A stretch of DNA of 64,000 nt from Isoetes taiwanensis (taxonomy: Eukaryota; Streptophyta; Lycopodiopsida; Isoetales; Isoetaceae). The notes under the pieces are model-generated. The model ran no database searches. It worked only from the letters and a program-made list of their open reading frames with translations, and had not been told where the DNA came from. The translations under genes and the position numbers were made by a program. Below, piece by piece: positions 54,184-64,000 of the stretch (position 1 is its first letter; every line of letters begins with the position of its first letter). Location of the stretch: contig JAJEKV010000040.1 of NCBI GenBank assembly GCA_021234155.1, positions 8,787,541-8,851,540 on the forward strand. Reading direction: 5' to 3'.

Positions 54184-54899
54184 CAAATAACCAGGTCTGA
54201 TTCATCTATTGCATTCCTGCTAGACGAGTATGACCTTCATGTTTGTATGGCAAGCAAGATAAAAGGCTTCTTGAACCATGCTTTGAGAACACCCCTTGAT
54301 AAATTCTCCATAACTGAACATTTCTTTGCTCCAAATTGCCTTCATGGGATTATAAAGGAATATGACATATGACAGATGTAATAAAAAAAAAAAAAAAAAA
54401 AAGAGAGCAATGGACTATGGATGATCATGCTTACGAGCAAGATGGCAGGCAATAAAAACTAGAGATGTTTTCTTTATATTCAAGGAGAGAGCCATTGCAC
54501 CGTTCTGACGACCTGCAACACCGCCAAGACCTCCTACTACAACTTTGTCAATCCTTATATCTGTCAAAAGATCTCAAGCATTTAAGGCCCAGATACCATA
54601 AAATATCAGAACCACGAGATCTTTTAACTGAAATTTGCACTTCCATCTGTTTTCTGACAAATATGAACAGCTGAAAAAATAACATCACAGAAGCTCTACT
54701 AATCTGCTAACACAGGCCATGCACATGAATCAGCAATGAAGAACCATGAGAATATTTTGGCACATCAGAAATATGATGCATAGCATACATTTTTCCTGTA
54801 ACCTTTACCAAGATGAACAAGAATAGATCCTCCTTAAAATACCCCCTTTTGGAAATAGGGGATTGACGAGCAAAGGATAATTTCTTGAGGAGAAAGGGA
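54184..54899. other. Intergenic, with an A-run
   Basis: Contains a run of about 20 A at 54380-54401 followed by GAGAG, possibly the tail of a small plus-strand retroposon, but no flanking duplication was found. No supported gene. Confidence 0.35.
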
Positions 54900-55240
54900 T
54901 TTTAATTCTATGTTAGGGGTACTGAGGGAATAACAGGGGGATTGCTATTTAGAACATGGGGATTTTAATAAAAAATGAAGAATGGGGGATGAGGAGAAAC
55001 GAGGTAGTCAGGGGTAATGAGGGAGTAATAAGGGGATTGCAATTCAGAACATGGGGATTTCTACTAAAATAATGAAGAATATGGAGTGATGAGATATGGA
55101 GGGTAATGAGGGAATAATGGGGGATTGCAATTTTTGAACACGAGGATTTTCTGTAATAAAATGAAGAATGGAGGATGAGGAGAAATGGGGTAGTCAGGGG
55201 TACTAAGAGTAATGAGGGAGTAATAGGGGGATTGCAATTA
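54900..55240 (+). repeat. Minisatellite-like repeat, unit about 90-105 bp, four partial copies
   Basis: Copies are marked by GAGGGAGTAATAGGGGGATT or a variant at about 54924, 55019, 55108 and 55214. They share ATGGGGATTTT, AAAATGAAGAATGG and GATGAGGAGAAA. Purine-rich, non-coding. Confidence 0.75.
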
Positions 55241-55605
55241 ACTTTTACGGCTACAAACTATCTTGTCTTGCTTTATAAAAATCCAATAGAAGTATGCCAC
55301 TTAATCAAAAGAGGGTAAAATTATTTTAGACTATTAAAAACAAGACTTGTCAGTTTAAGTTGGGGTAGAAGCAATTCTAACTTTACGCAGTCAGACAAGG
55401 CTTTAGTGTTGCTTTTGCATGACTATAAATGCACCTTTTAGTGGAGAAACAACTTAAATTTATGTGCCTCGTTTTTTGCCAAGGAACCACAAATGGTGTC
55501 AAATATACACATCCTAAATTTATCTGTCCCTTTTTGTTCCTAAGAAATCGGAAATGGTGTCATATATACACATCCCGTAAAAGAAAGGTCATAGATAGAA
55601 AGAAA

Positions 55606-55641
55606 GGTGATAGATAGATAGATAGATAGATAGATCGATCG
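55606..55641 (+). repeat. (GATA)n microsatellite
   Basis: About six GATA units followed by three GATC units, downstream (3') of the GULLO gene. Confidence 0.85.
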
Positions 55642-55818
55642 ATCTAAGAGCGACCTCTTTTGCTTATGGCTTTGAGACGAGACATTTCTGATCTCTCTAT
55701 GGTTAATCATTGAAGAATATTTCTTGATTTATTTGTAATGTAAACTTTGACATCTTGGGATGCTATATCGAGTAGTGAAGAATTGAGTGCAAAAAACGAA
55801 AATGGATAAAACAGCAGA

Positions 55819-57711
55819 TCAAACAGACGTTTTCCTGCACACCCTTGCATCCTTGTATAACACTCCTCGCTTGCAAAGGAAGGCCTCTTGAGGAGCGCAA
55901 TGACTATCTTTACTGCAGAGGCAAAGCCCTTCCAATGCACAATGATCTTTAACAATGGTCACTTTTCTGCCTCCCTTTTTCCCGATTCCAAGAATTGCAT
56001 CAGACCATTCACTGGAGAATAGGCCCTCAGGATCCATCTTCTTCCGGATTTTGAGAAATCTGCCAAGGTCTTTTACTTTGCTTCCCACGCCTTCAAAAGC
56101 AAAATCTCTGTTCTTCCCCCAATGAGGAATACCCTTATGCTTGAAAAGCAGCAGCTGCTCTAGTTCTTCCAAGGCGTCTTCATCCACTATTGGAATGCCA
56201 GCATTCCTGTACCTGAAGGCCAGTATATCAATAACAACAGAATCATATGGATTACCAAGGTATGCACTAGATCCTCGAACAAATCTGATTATGGTTCCTC
56301 CATAAAGGTTTAAGCCACAAAGCTTATTAGGATTTATATCTCTGAGTTTTTTAATATCTGTAATGACCTCCTTGAGCTTGGAAATGGGAATGTAAATGCC
56401 TGCTTCAAAGTAAACCTGACCTGGAAGGTCAGGGTCCCATGGACATGTGAGTTTGTCACCTGTTGATGTGAAAGAAGAGTTCTGGCATCCGCCTCCTATT
56501 TGCATGAGGTTGTTGAATCCTACAACAGGATAGCCTGTGAAGGTGCCGTTGTTAACCAGTCCATCTCCTCCTTTAACTCTGCTATCTATGCTGGTCAGAG
56601 ATGCTTCACAGATTGCAGTTTCATTTCCAGAGGCGATCATTTGTTCACCTGAAGCAATACCATAAGCCCTCTTTTTAGATAACTCAAATTTAGCTCATGC
56701 TTAAACATGTCAAACAAGGAAGCAACATAACTACTTATTACAGAAGAAGGGTTATAGCAGAAAATAATTATGTTTGTTATTCTCACCTACTCCTCTCCAG
56801 TACTTGACAGATGCTCCAGACCTAGGGGTGTAGTTTATGTTCTTTCCGTTGCCAGGCGTGTTCACTGGAACCCTCTTGCTCAGAGTAAGAAGAAGCTTCT
56901 TCTGATTTATGTGCCAATTGATCTCACCAAACTCATAATCTCTTGCTATCTCAACAATCAAATCTTCTAGATTGCTATCATTCCTGGACTCTTTTATCAC
57001 AGAGCGCTTAAACATGGGCTGCACTGCAAATGTTACTTGAGAAATTGCTCCAAGAACCCCAAGAGATAGTTTTGCAGCATTCAAATCCTTATCTGCAGAT
57101 GTAAGCTTGACAAGCTTAGCATAGCCTTGTGATTTTTTAGCAGGGACAACAATGCTGATCCCAACAACATGTTCATGAAGAGAACCTCCTCTGCCATAAA
57201 GGCTGCTTCCATGAGCCCCAGTGCTGATCACACCTGCAACAGAAATACCATTGAAAGATGGTGAAACAGGAAAGGCTAGATCATTTTCTGCTAGCTTAGT
57301 GAAGAGCTCTCCAAGCTCAACCCCTGCATCAGCAGTCACAGTCAGGGCATTTTTATCGATGTCGATGCGAGATTTGTACTTGCTTGTGCTAATGAGAAGG
57401 CCTGATGTGCCTCTTGGGCATACTAGTTTTGGAAAGCTATGTGCAAGCGTGCTCACAACTTTGATGCTCTGCTTTTGCCTGACTGCATCAGCAACAACAT
57501 GTATGAGCTCCTCCTCTGTTGTAGGGTATGCTACCTTAGCAACCTTGCATGGCTCTCTATCATTCCACAAGTGTAGGAAGTTGGTTACAGTGCAGTAATT
57601 GTCTCCTGGATTGCACTGAACTGGATCTATGCCTGATCCATGCATGCCCACAGGCATGTAAAGGACTAGAAGAAACATCAACCACAGGAAATCCATGGCA
57701 CAATTGATCAA
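55819..57711 (-). CDS. GULLO: L-gulono-1,4-lactone oxidase/dehydrogenase-like flavoprotein, two exons
   Basis: FAD enzyme of the aldonolactone oxidase family, whose members act on L-gulono- or L-galactono-lactone (ascorbate-related). Exons 57711-56787 and 56648-55819 (TGA at 55821-55819) give 584 residues. Features: a signal-peptide-like start (MDFLWLMFLLVLYMPVG); the FAD PCMH domain with AYPTTEEELIHVV, TLAHSF, GLLIST, NALTVTADAGVELGEL and GVISTGAHGSSLYGRGG; and the ALO domain with MF-R, WHINQKK and HWGKNRDFAF near the C-terminus. A Cys-rich tail (CALEGLCLCSKDSHCAP) is as in plant GULLO proteins. In plants GULLOs are secreted and divergent, so substrate cannot be told from sequence. A TATA-like CTATAAAG at about 57738-57731 is close to the first ATG, so the Met at 57696 (MDFLW) may be the true start. 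It looks intact. Confidence 0.93.
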
Positions 57712-57729
57712 ACAAGAGCTCTAAATCCA

Positions 57730-57739
57730 GCTTTATAGG
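57730..57739 (-). promoter_or_regulatory. TATA-like box of the GULLO gene
   Basis: The minus strand reads GCCTATAAAGC. The spacing to ATG 57711 is about 20 bases, and to ATG 57696 about 35, which favours the second Met. Confidence 0.45.
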
Positions 57740-58760
57740 CCTCATCATAATTTCACTGCACGTGGCCACCTATGTCAAGAATGTGAATGAAACCCCTTTC
57801 TCAACTCACCGTTTCTGCTTGCTTTAAATTCAACCATGTGGTTGTGTTTATCTTTAGCTCCTATTTCCTGATTTACAGGTCTATAAGGTGTAGTTCTTTG
57901 ATCAAGAATCCACAGTTGTGGCATATTCTTAATCAAAGCTTAGAATATGTATGCTTGACTGATGAGATAAAGTATACATGGCCCCACATGTCCAGACTGA
58001 CACAGTGGCATTTTTTCAACTTATACCATTCTTGATCTTGATCTTTTATCCCATAAGTCAACTATCAAAATTATACCCAAATTTTTTACACATGCTATAT
58101 GTCTGTACAGTTTCGGTATCGAAAGCTTAAACAGATATATAAAATGATGCTAGATTGATAAAACAACAATTAAAACGTGATGGCTGAATCTCTTACCCTA
58201 GTCAAATATTTGAAATCTGCAGCAATGACAAATCCTCACGTAATGGGACCATCAAGTGGCGGAACATCCAAACATGAGTGAGTAGGCCAGAAGTGAAGAT
58301 GGGCCAATAAGAGAAGAGGCAGCATAGAGCAATAATTCATATGAATCCAAATTACTGAAATAAGCGAGGAGAGATATATTAATATGTTAAAAGATATCTG
58401 ACGATGTCCACAATAGATGCAAAGTGATGGGGAACAATACCCTCTGAAAATCCATTGAAATCTCGAACAAAAGGTGCCCAACCCAAGACTGTCCATTCCA
58501 TAAGAGAAGCCACACGGGTATTGTACGGGTATCACTGTGCCTAAATACTATCTTAACCCATGTACTATCTTAACCATGGTGTTTGGTCAAGGAGCGCCCC
58601 TTTTAAAAGCGGGTCAGTTTGACTCCACAAAGACCTCGCATGGGCGAACAGGATGTATGCCACAGTCCAAGGGCCCATAAAAAATAATACATGGTTTAGC
58701 CATAATACAGCATATCCAGTCAATATAAGTCAATATAACGGGAGTGCGCAAATTTCTATC
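57740..58760. other. Intergenic upstream of GULLO
   Basis: No convincing ORF. 58737-58760 (GGGAGTGCGCAAATTTCTAT) recurs at about 59648-59670 and 60698-60720, so these three sites share a short repeated host sequence. Confidence 0.45.
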
Positions 58761-58763
58761 TAA

Positions 58764-59636
58764 GGCCGAAATCACACTACGGCTAAACTCAATTAAATAC
58801 GTGGCAAGTTTAGGCATGTGTTTAGCCCCAAATCACATTCTGCCACTACTCGATATCACACTATCGTGCCTAAATTATTCAAAAAGTCTTCCATGTCATC
58901 TGCTGCATAAGCGGCAATAATCTGTGGCAGAAGAACCTGATGAATCTTATAGAGCTTTCTGTGATCGCTTTTTTTCCTTCTGATCTCTGCTATTCTTCAT
59001 GAAAATCAGTTTATTTCTACTACAATCTAGACCGGAATGGCTTCCTGCACATGTGTATGGCAAAAGCCCCATCCATATTACCCGAAATCTGATAGAAATC
59101 ATAGTTCCAAGATGCTATTCTTCATGAAAATCAGTTTATTTCTTCATGAAAATCAGTTTATTTCTAGTATAATCTAGACCGGAATCATGTGTATGGCAAA
59201 AGCCCCATCCATATTAACCGAAATCTGACAAGATTGAAAAGCTTTGATCGTTCCTGATAGCTTCCTCCTGATGGTTTCTTCCGCTTGATCCGTCTTTCAC
59301 AGATTTCCGCACGATTTGCAGACTACATGCAACGGATTTGCAGACGATTTTGCAACGGATTTGCAGACGATTTTCCAGAAAGCTCCTGCCGGATTGCAAG
59401 AACAGGTAATTTTAGGGCTCTCCCGCCGAATTGCACGAGTAGGTATATGACGTGGCGCCTGCCAAAAGTTGGGACAGGGAAGATCCCCCGTCCAAAAAGA
59501 TATGGGTGCCAAAAGTCTGACTAGGCATTTAGCACTCTAGATGTGATATGTGGTGCATGCCTAAACTCCACGTGTAATATTTTTGTTGGTTCTTCTTTTG
59601 AAATTTTTGAGTTTGGCCTTTAGTGTGATTTCGCCC
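58764..59636. mobile_element. PIF/Harbinger-like non-autonomous element, 873 bp
   Basis: The left end GGCCGAAATCACACTA and right end (complement of GGGCGAAATCACACTA) are inverted and extend to about 27 bases. The target duplication is TAA (58761-58763 and 59637-59639), as for PIF/Harbinger. Inside, a block of about 125 bp (ATTCTTCATGAAAATCAG to CCGAAATCTGA) is repeated at 58990-59095 and about 59113-59227. A CAACGGATTTGCAGACGA unit is tandem at 59330-59375. No transposase. Confidence 0.8.
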
Positions 59637-59639
59637 TAA

Positions 59640-60521
59640 AGATTCTCGGAGTGAGCAAATTTCTATCTAAAGATTCCGGATCAGTAATGCACAGTTGGTG
59701 CGAATTACTGCATTATTCTACTCATTTTAAATGCCATAAATGTTCCTCCACCTATTCACGGCGGCGCCGCTCAAGCCTTCTCGATTCTTCCGGAAGCATT
59801 TCGTCTGCACGGATTCTTAGCATTTCGTCTGCATTCCGGAAGCCTTCTTGATTCTTCGGAAGCATTTCGTCTTGATTCTTAGCACAGGGTTTCTGGCAGG
59901 CAGCACCCAAGCTTTCTTCTGCACGGATTTCTTCTGCCGCCCAAGCTTTTTTCTGCCGCCCAAGCTTTCTTTCTGCACGGATTTCTTCTGCACCGATTTC
60001 TTCTGCGCCATAGCCAAGTTCTCACCAGCACAGGGTTTCTTGAAGTATCTTTCATAAATCTGTAGCTTTTATATATCTTTTATCTGTGCTTGTTGCCTTT
60101 GGCAAAATCTCCAAGAATCTCCAAGAACCTGTTGCCGTTGGCCGAATCTCCAAGAACTTATTGCATTTGAGCCCCTGCTCATCGAAGGAAGAAAGAATTT
60201 TGAACCTGGAATGCTGTATTGCAGGATGGGAAGGGGCTAGGACACCTATTCACGATGCTGCAGAAGATAAAGCAGCCATAGCCACAGCTTCCAAAGGTCG
60301 ATAAAAAAAGGGCATTCTCAGAAAAATCCGAGTATCTTATCCTCTGATTGGGGCGATGGTTCTGCAGTTTCACATCTATTCTGCTGTTAGATTGAAGCTT
60401 AGCCCATCTATTCACAGCGCTGCCTAAGATTCCATGTGTCTTTCTGCAAGATTTGATGCCGGAACAGAGCTTGCCGCCCAAAACAGAGTAACGTAATTCG
60501 CCCAACTGTGCATTACGTCCG
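59640..60521. other. Non-coding with degenerate short repeats
   Basis: 59760-60030 is a loose tandem of TTCTGCACGGATT, GCCCAAGCTTT and GATTCTT words. The apparent Lys/Gln-rich ORF on the minus strand is only a reading of these repeats. Nothing else supported. Confidence 0.5.
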
Positions 60522-60678
60522 GGAAAGTTCCTTGTCTCGGAAGATTCCCTTGGGAATATTCCCTCGGCGGCACCGCCAGACTCGGCGGCGCTGCGGCTTC
60601 GCCGCTTGGGCGCCGCCTCGTCTGGCGGGGCCGCCTCAGGAAATTCCCTCGTGGAATTTCCTCAACCAGAACTTTCCC
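60522..60678. mobile_element. Short GC-rich foldback (MITE-like) element, 157 bp
   Basis: GGGAAAGTT at 60522-60530 pairs with AACTTTCCC at 60670-60678. Pairing goes on inward through TTCC, AAATTCC-type and GCCAGACTCGGCGGCGC blocks for about 70 bases per arm. The centre is strongly GC-rich (GGCTTCGCCGC) within AT-rich DNA. No clear target duplication. Confidence 0.65.
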
Positions 60679-60740
60679 TAGTACATATAAATATAACGGG
60701 AGTGAGCAAATTTCTATCTAAAGATTTTAGATAAATCAAA

Positions 60741-61448
60741 GGGACAAAATGCCCCTTTTATGTTTTCACAAATTTCACCACCATATATGCCTTTAACTTT
60801 TCACTATTTTACCAATTGCCTCTATCAATGTATAATGTTTTTCATATTTCTGAAAATTATTCACCCTTAAGATTTACATTAATTTCTCAAATGCCCTTAT
60901 GTCTCTTCTAAATTTCCAAAATGCCCTTGAGAGTGTGTGAAAAAAAGTCATGGAGTCAAGAAAAAATTAGATGGCGCAAAAAGAATTTCGATCAAAAAGA
61001 AATTTGACGGCGCAAATTTGATGGAGCCTGTGCCTCCACAATCGTGAGAGCGTGTGCCTCCAGAATCGTGAGAGACTGTTCCTTCAGAAAATCTTGAGAA
61101 AATAAAATTAGTGCAGAATCGTGAGAGCCTGTGAGTATAAATCAATGGAGCATGTAAATAGATGGAGCAGAATGAATCCTGATCAAAAGCAAATTCGATG
61201 GAGCTTGTGCCTTCCTTTTTCCTTTTGAGGAACCATAAACAAAAGTAGATGTTGATCCAAAAACGGCGCCAAAAAATATCCGTTGAGAATGGGCATTCCA
61301 TTGAATACAAAAAACTGAAGGGCATTTTGTGAAACTTGAAATGTTACATAAGTATATACATTGACCAGGGGCATTTGGTAAAATTATGAAAAGTTAAGGG
61401 CATCTGATGAAATTCGTCAAACCATAAAGGCATTTTTTAGTTTTTCCC
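60741..61448. mobile_element. Long-TIR foldback element (possibly Mutator-like), 708 bp
   Basis: The left arm (60741-about 60890) and right arm (about 61310-61448) are inverted and similar over about 140 bases. Repeated phrases include AAATGCCC, AATTTCA, TGCCTTTAACTTTTCA and TTTTACCAA. Flanking 9-mers TAAATCAAA (60732-60740) and TAAATAAGA (61449-61457) match at 7 of 9, a possible decayed TSD. The middle has repeated AGAATCGTGAGAG. No transposase. Confidence 0.6.
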
Positions 61449-61479
61449 TAAATAAGAATGGGCTATGGGACGGAACTAT

Positions 61480-61900
61480 ACATGGAAAAACTACCAAAAT
61501 GCCTATATGAAATACGAAGACCAACAGGCTTATGGAACTAATCAAAGAGCACAACAAATGTATTATTGTAGAAATTAAAAAGCCCCCATCCCAAAAAAGG
61601 TTTTTGAGAGAAAAACCTCAGTAGTAATAAGCATACTAATAAACTGTACAATGATACGTTATGATACATGTCAAGGTGGTGACCAAGGACGTAGTTGAGT
61701 GCGCATATCCATCACCGCCTGGAGATACAATCCCAGTAACCCTACAGAAGTCATGGCCAACATCACATGGAGCACTGGTTAGGTTGAACTAAGTCAACAT
61801 AGCGTGCATGGATATGGTCGGATGCCAGACACTTTGAAGAGTGTGACACTCATCTTCAATGACTGTCAGCTGGTTGGTTGACACTCCTCTAAAATTATCA
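61480..61900 (-). pseudogene. LINE 3'-end remnant
   Basis: It matches the 3' UTR and Cys-rich tail of the LINE at 29991-30400. Matches are GACCAACAGGCTTATGG (GACCAATCGGCCTATGG there), AAAAAGCCCCCATCCC followed by GGTTTTTGAGAGAAAAACC, and GTGTGACACTCATCTTCAA. Highly decayed. Confidence 0.7.
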
Positions 61901-62929
61901 GTACAATCAAACTACCACTTCAGAAGAAGACAAATGTCGTTTGAGCAAGTATAAGACCCAATTGCACCAATATGCTTAGGTAGACCCTCCTTATAAATAT
62001 CGTAGAAATATTTTAATGAAGCAGCCTTTATATTTCAATATTACATAGTAAATACATGCTCATAACTTCTGAACTTTTATAGGAGAGAAATCTTAGGGCT
62101 TGTAGCAAATGCACAATATGGAAGTCTGAATTTACAGCTTCAATCCTAGACATAGACATGAATCTAGACTATGCTTCAATCCTAGTGGCAGTTATGTGTA
62201 TCAAATGCATATCTTTTGTTGTAGTTATAGTTCCTAAATCCACAATGCTTCAATCTTAAAATCATACAACAGTCTTTCTCCTTGTAATGGATAGGAGATT
62301 CCACTAGTATTTTCTGTTATAGCTGAGGTATCCACCAGGCATGTAATATAGAGCAACAAATACTATGGACAGTACTTGCAAGAGTTCCATTGTTGCCCCA
62401 TGGTAGGATGAAGAATGAAGTGTTAGTTCATATGTAAGCTTTGATATGGATGTTGCAGTAACAACTCCTAGTACTGCTTCCTGAGGTGAATGTGAAATGC
62501 ACTTATACAAACGGGGATATGCCATGTGCTTGCAAAGGGTGGCCAAAAACATCCCCGTATATTCGATTTTTTGAAAGGCAAATTTGACCCCATCCATGCA
62601 AAATTTACCCCAAGTAGCAGCAAAAAACCCCTCTAACTCCTCCGTATACGTGGAAATGGATCCAAAAAATCCTCCTAGGAGTCACTCAGGTACATTGTAT
62701 AGCACCAAAAGTGAAACCCCCTTGGAATGCGTGCTCCTTTCATCTGGATAAGTGAACTCTATAATTTGTTTGTTGTGTCTGTATCTAATGGTTTTATCAT
62801 ATCCAACAAAGGCATCCCTTAAGGATGCTGTTAACCGAAATCCTGGGACTTAGGTCGACAGTATATTTACATGACGTGTGGAAATGGAAAGAACCACCAG
62901 ATTCCTTAAGGTATCACTCAGATGACAGT
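61901..62929. other. No recognisable feature
   Basis: AT-rich DNA between two LINE remnants of opposite orientation. The 97-codon minus ORF (62597-62304) has no family signature. Confidence 0.4.
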
Positions 62930-63740
62930 CAGGCTATGCGCTATGGTAGGCAGTTGCTTTCTTTGCAATATCTTTGACTTGGTATATTGCAATGGACTGG
63001 CACAGTGGCTGTCCTCCCTGCAAATGCACTTGCAGACATGAGAACCAGGGGGCTGGATCCAGTGTGGTGGACTGTGTGTTAGTGGCTGAGCAGGATATGC
63101 ATGTGGTCAATCACTTGTAGGCAGGCACAAATAGTAGAGAAGAGAAGGTCGACTTAGACCACCTATCATTTTATCTACAATGGCTTGACAGGCTATTTAA
63201 ACTCCATGTCCAGTTGATTACTACTGCAAAAATGTGCTTTGGGAGAAGCCATCTACGATGGATCGGGGACCAACAACATTTCCACGTAACCAAGGGTTTG
63301 ATGTTGAGTGTAAGGAACTCAAATGCTGGCTCTGCCAGGTGACAGGTCACAAATCCCACTCTACATCTACACATGCCAGACAGTACTGCACTTTCTGCAA
63401 GGCTAAGAAAGCAAGGTACATCGAGGGACGTTAAAGAAAAATGTTTTACCTCAGTCTTGGACTGTCATCCTTGGACCGTTTGGCAAAGGGTGCTCAGAAA
63501 ACCAATACAACCTGTATGGAACATCACTTCTGAGCAGTGGGGGTAATACTTGTGTTAGCTCTATGAACCTCATGGTGCACGGGCAGCAATATCGCCGCAG
63601 GAAGGCCCAACAGTGAAAAGCGCAAAGGCAGACATCGTCTAGGGCTTACAACATCTTGCCAATGGGAAAGCGACTTGAATGGTATGCAGGCAGAGTTACT
63701 CAAGTGGGTAGGGTCGTCCCCACACAAGGCTCCCAAAATT
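62930..63740 (+). pseudogene. LINE endonuclease-to-RT remnant, plus strand
   Basis: Frames match the minus-strand LINE at 33000-31900. They are ATTGCAATGGACTGGCACAGTGG (C-N-G-L-A-Q-W), the VVDCVLV and DLDHLS-like texts near 63065-63170, TTFPRNQGFDVECKELKCWL at 63270-63330, and NGMQAELLKW near 63680. Several frame breaks; orientation opposite to the other copies. Confidence 0.7.
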
Positions 63741-63762
63741 GAATTAATATGGATTTATGGCA

Positions 63763-64000
63763 ATGAACATTCTCATAGTATTGTCCGTGAATGGAGGATT
63801 CAACGGTTGGATAGAGGAATCAAGCTCCTGGAGGGGGGCATTGGCGTATGACCTCAGGGTGGAGCAAAGCTGGAAAAGGCTGTCGGGGGAACTTTTTGCG
63901 GTCAATATCGCGGGCTATGGCCACTCCCCTCTTGTGAGGCCGCTGCCCAAAGTCCTAACCCCGTTCGACATGGAAAGGCTACCAGCTCGCCTACCCAACA
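63763..64000 (+). CDS. Open frame running off the window, unrecognised
   Basis: From ATG 63763 the frame stays open for 79 codons to the window end. It starts MNILIVLSVNGGFNGWIEES and later reads LFAVNIAGYGHSPLVRPLPK. It is GC-richer than the preceding DNA. No family recognised; it may be a host exon or retroelement ORF beginning here. Confidence 0.3.
   Translation, partial: MNILIVLSVNGGFNGWIEESSSWRGALAYDLRVEQSWKRLSGELFAVNIAGYGHSPLVRPLPKVLTPFDMERLPARLPN

Noticed and set aside
54380-54401. Poly(A) tail of a small retroposon
   Set aside because: An A-run is present but no flanking direct repeat could be found.
59817-60017. Lys/Gln/Ser-rich 66-codon minus ORF
   Set aside because: Direct translation of a degenerate short tandem repeat.
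62304-62597. 97-codon minus ORF between LINE remnants
   Set aside because: No recognisable domain and no coding bias compared with flanks.

Overview
This is nuclear DNA of a land plant. It holds spliced genes for a plasma-membrane H+-ATPase (about 21 exons), an alpha-expansin and an L-gulono-lactone oxidase-like enzyme, plus an intronless PLS-class PPR gene. The rest is mostly layered transposable elements. The style of the long, homogeneous PLS-DYW PPR gene and the dense old retroelements suggest a fern or another non-seed plant. That placement is an inference, not something the sequence proves.

Layout. 1-4840 (-): H+-ATPase, lacking only its last few codons. 6034-10197: a Mutator-like DNA transposon with a SWIM-finger transposase, a candidate 10-bp target duplication, and arrays of 20-bp palindromes at both ends. 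12199-14511: remnant of an LTR retrotransposon whose gag is split by a 797-bp TIR element. 14920-19258: decayed Ty1/copia pieces, two tRNA-Val-derived SINE-like copies and a CACTA-type MITE. 19259-28046 (-): a copia element split by a 5.36-kb non-coding LTR element (LARD-like, two 1.6-kb LTRs, TSD GAGTC). 28047-28404: a second member of the TIR family. 28600-35160 (-): LINE sequence, one fragment and one long copy with ORF1 and ORF2. 35967-37164 (-): expansin. 38765-38900: SINE-like. 39052-39736: a poly(A) retroposon with a 12-bp TSD. 40600-48430 (+): remains of Ty3/gypsy-like material. Its first ORF, just after a tRNA-Met primer site, ends in a histone H3 fold, and three hairpin units about 200 bp apart follow it. 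49289-52669 (+): PPR gene with a broken DYW domain. 53806-54175: hAT-type MITE. 55819-57711 (-): GULLO-type oxidase. 58764-61448: three further inverted-repeat DNA elements. 61480-63740: more LINE remnants. 63763-64000: an ORF open to the window end.

The host genes are independent single genes with no shared pathway evident: proton pumping and cell-wall loosening both act in cell expansion, the GULLO-type enzyme acts on aldonolactones, and the PPR protein is expected in organelle RNA processing. The most unusual item is the histone H3-like domain carried in the gag position of a retroelement (41422-42534). Its frame holds five stops but no frameshift over about 1.1 kb. A possible ParB-like fold lies further down the same region (45746-46080).
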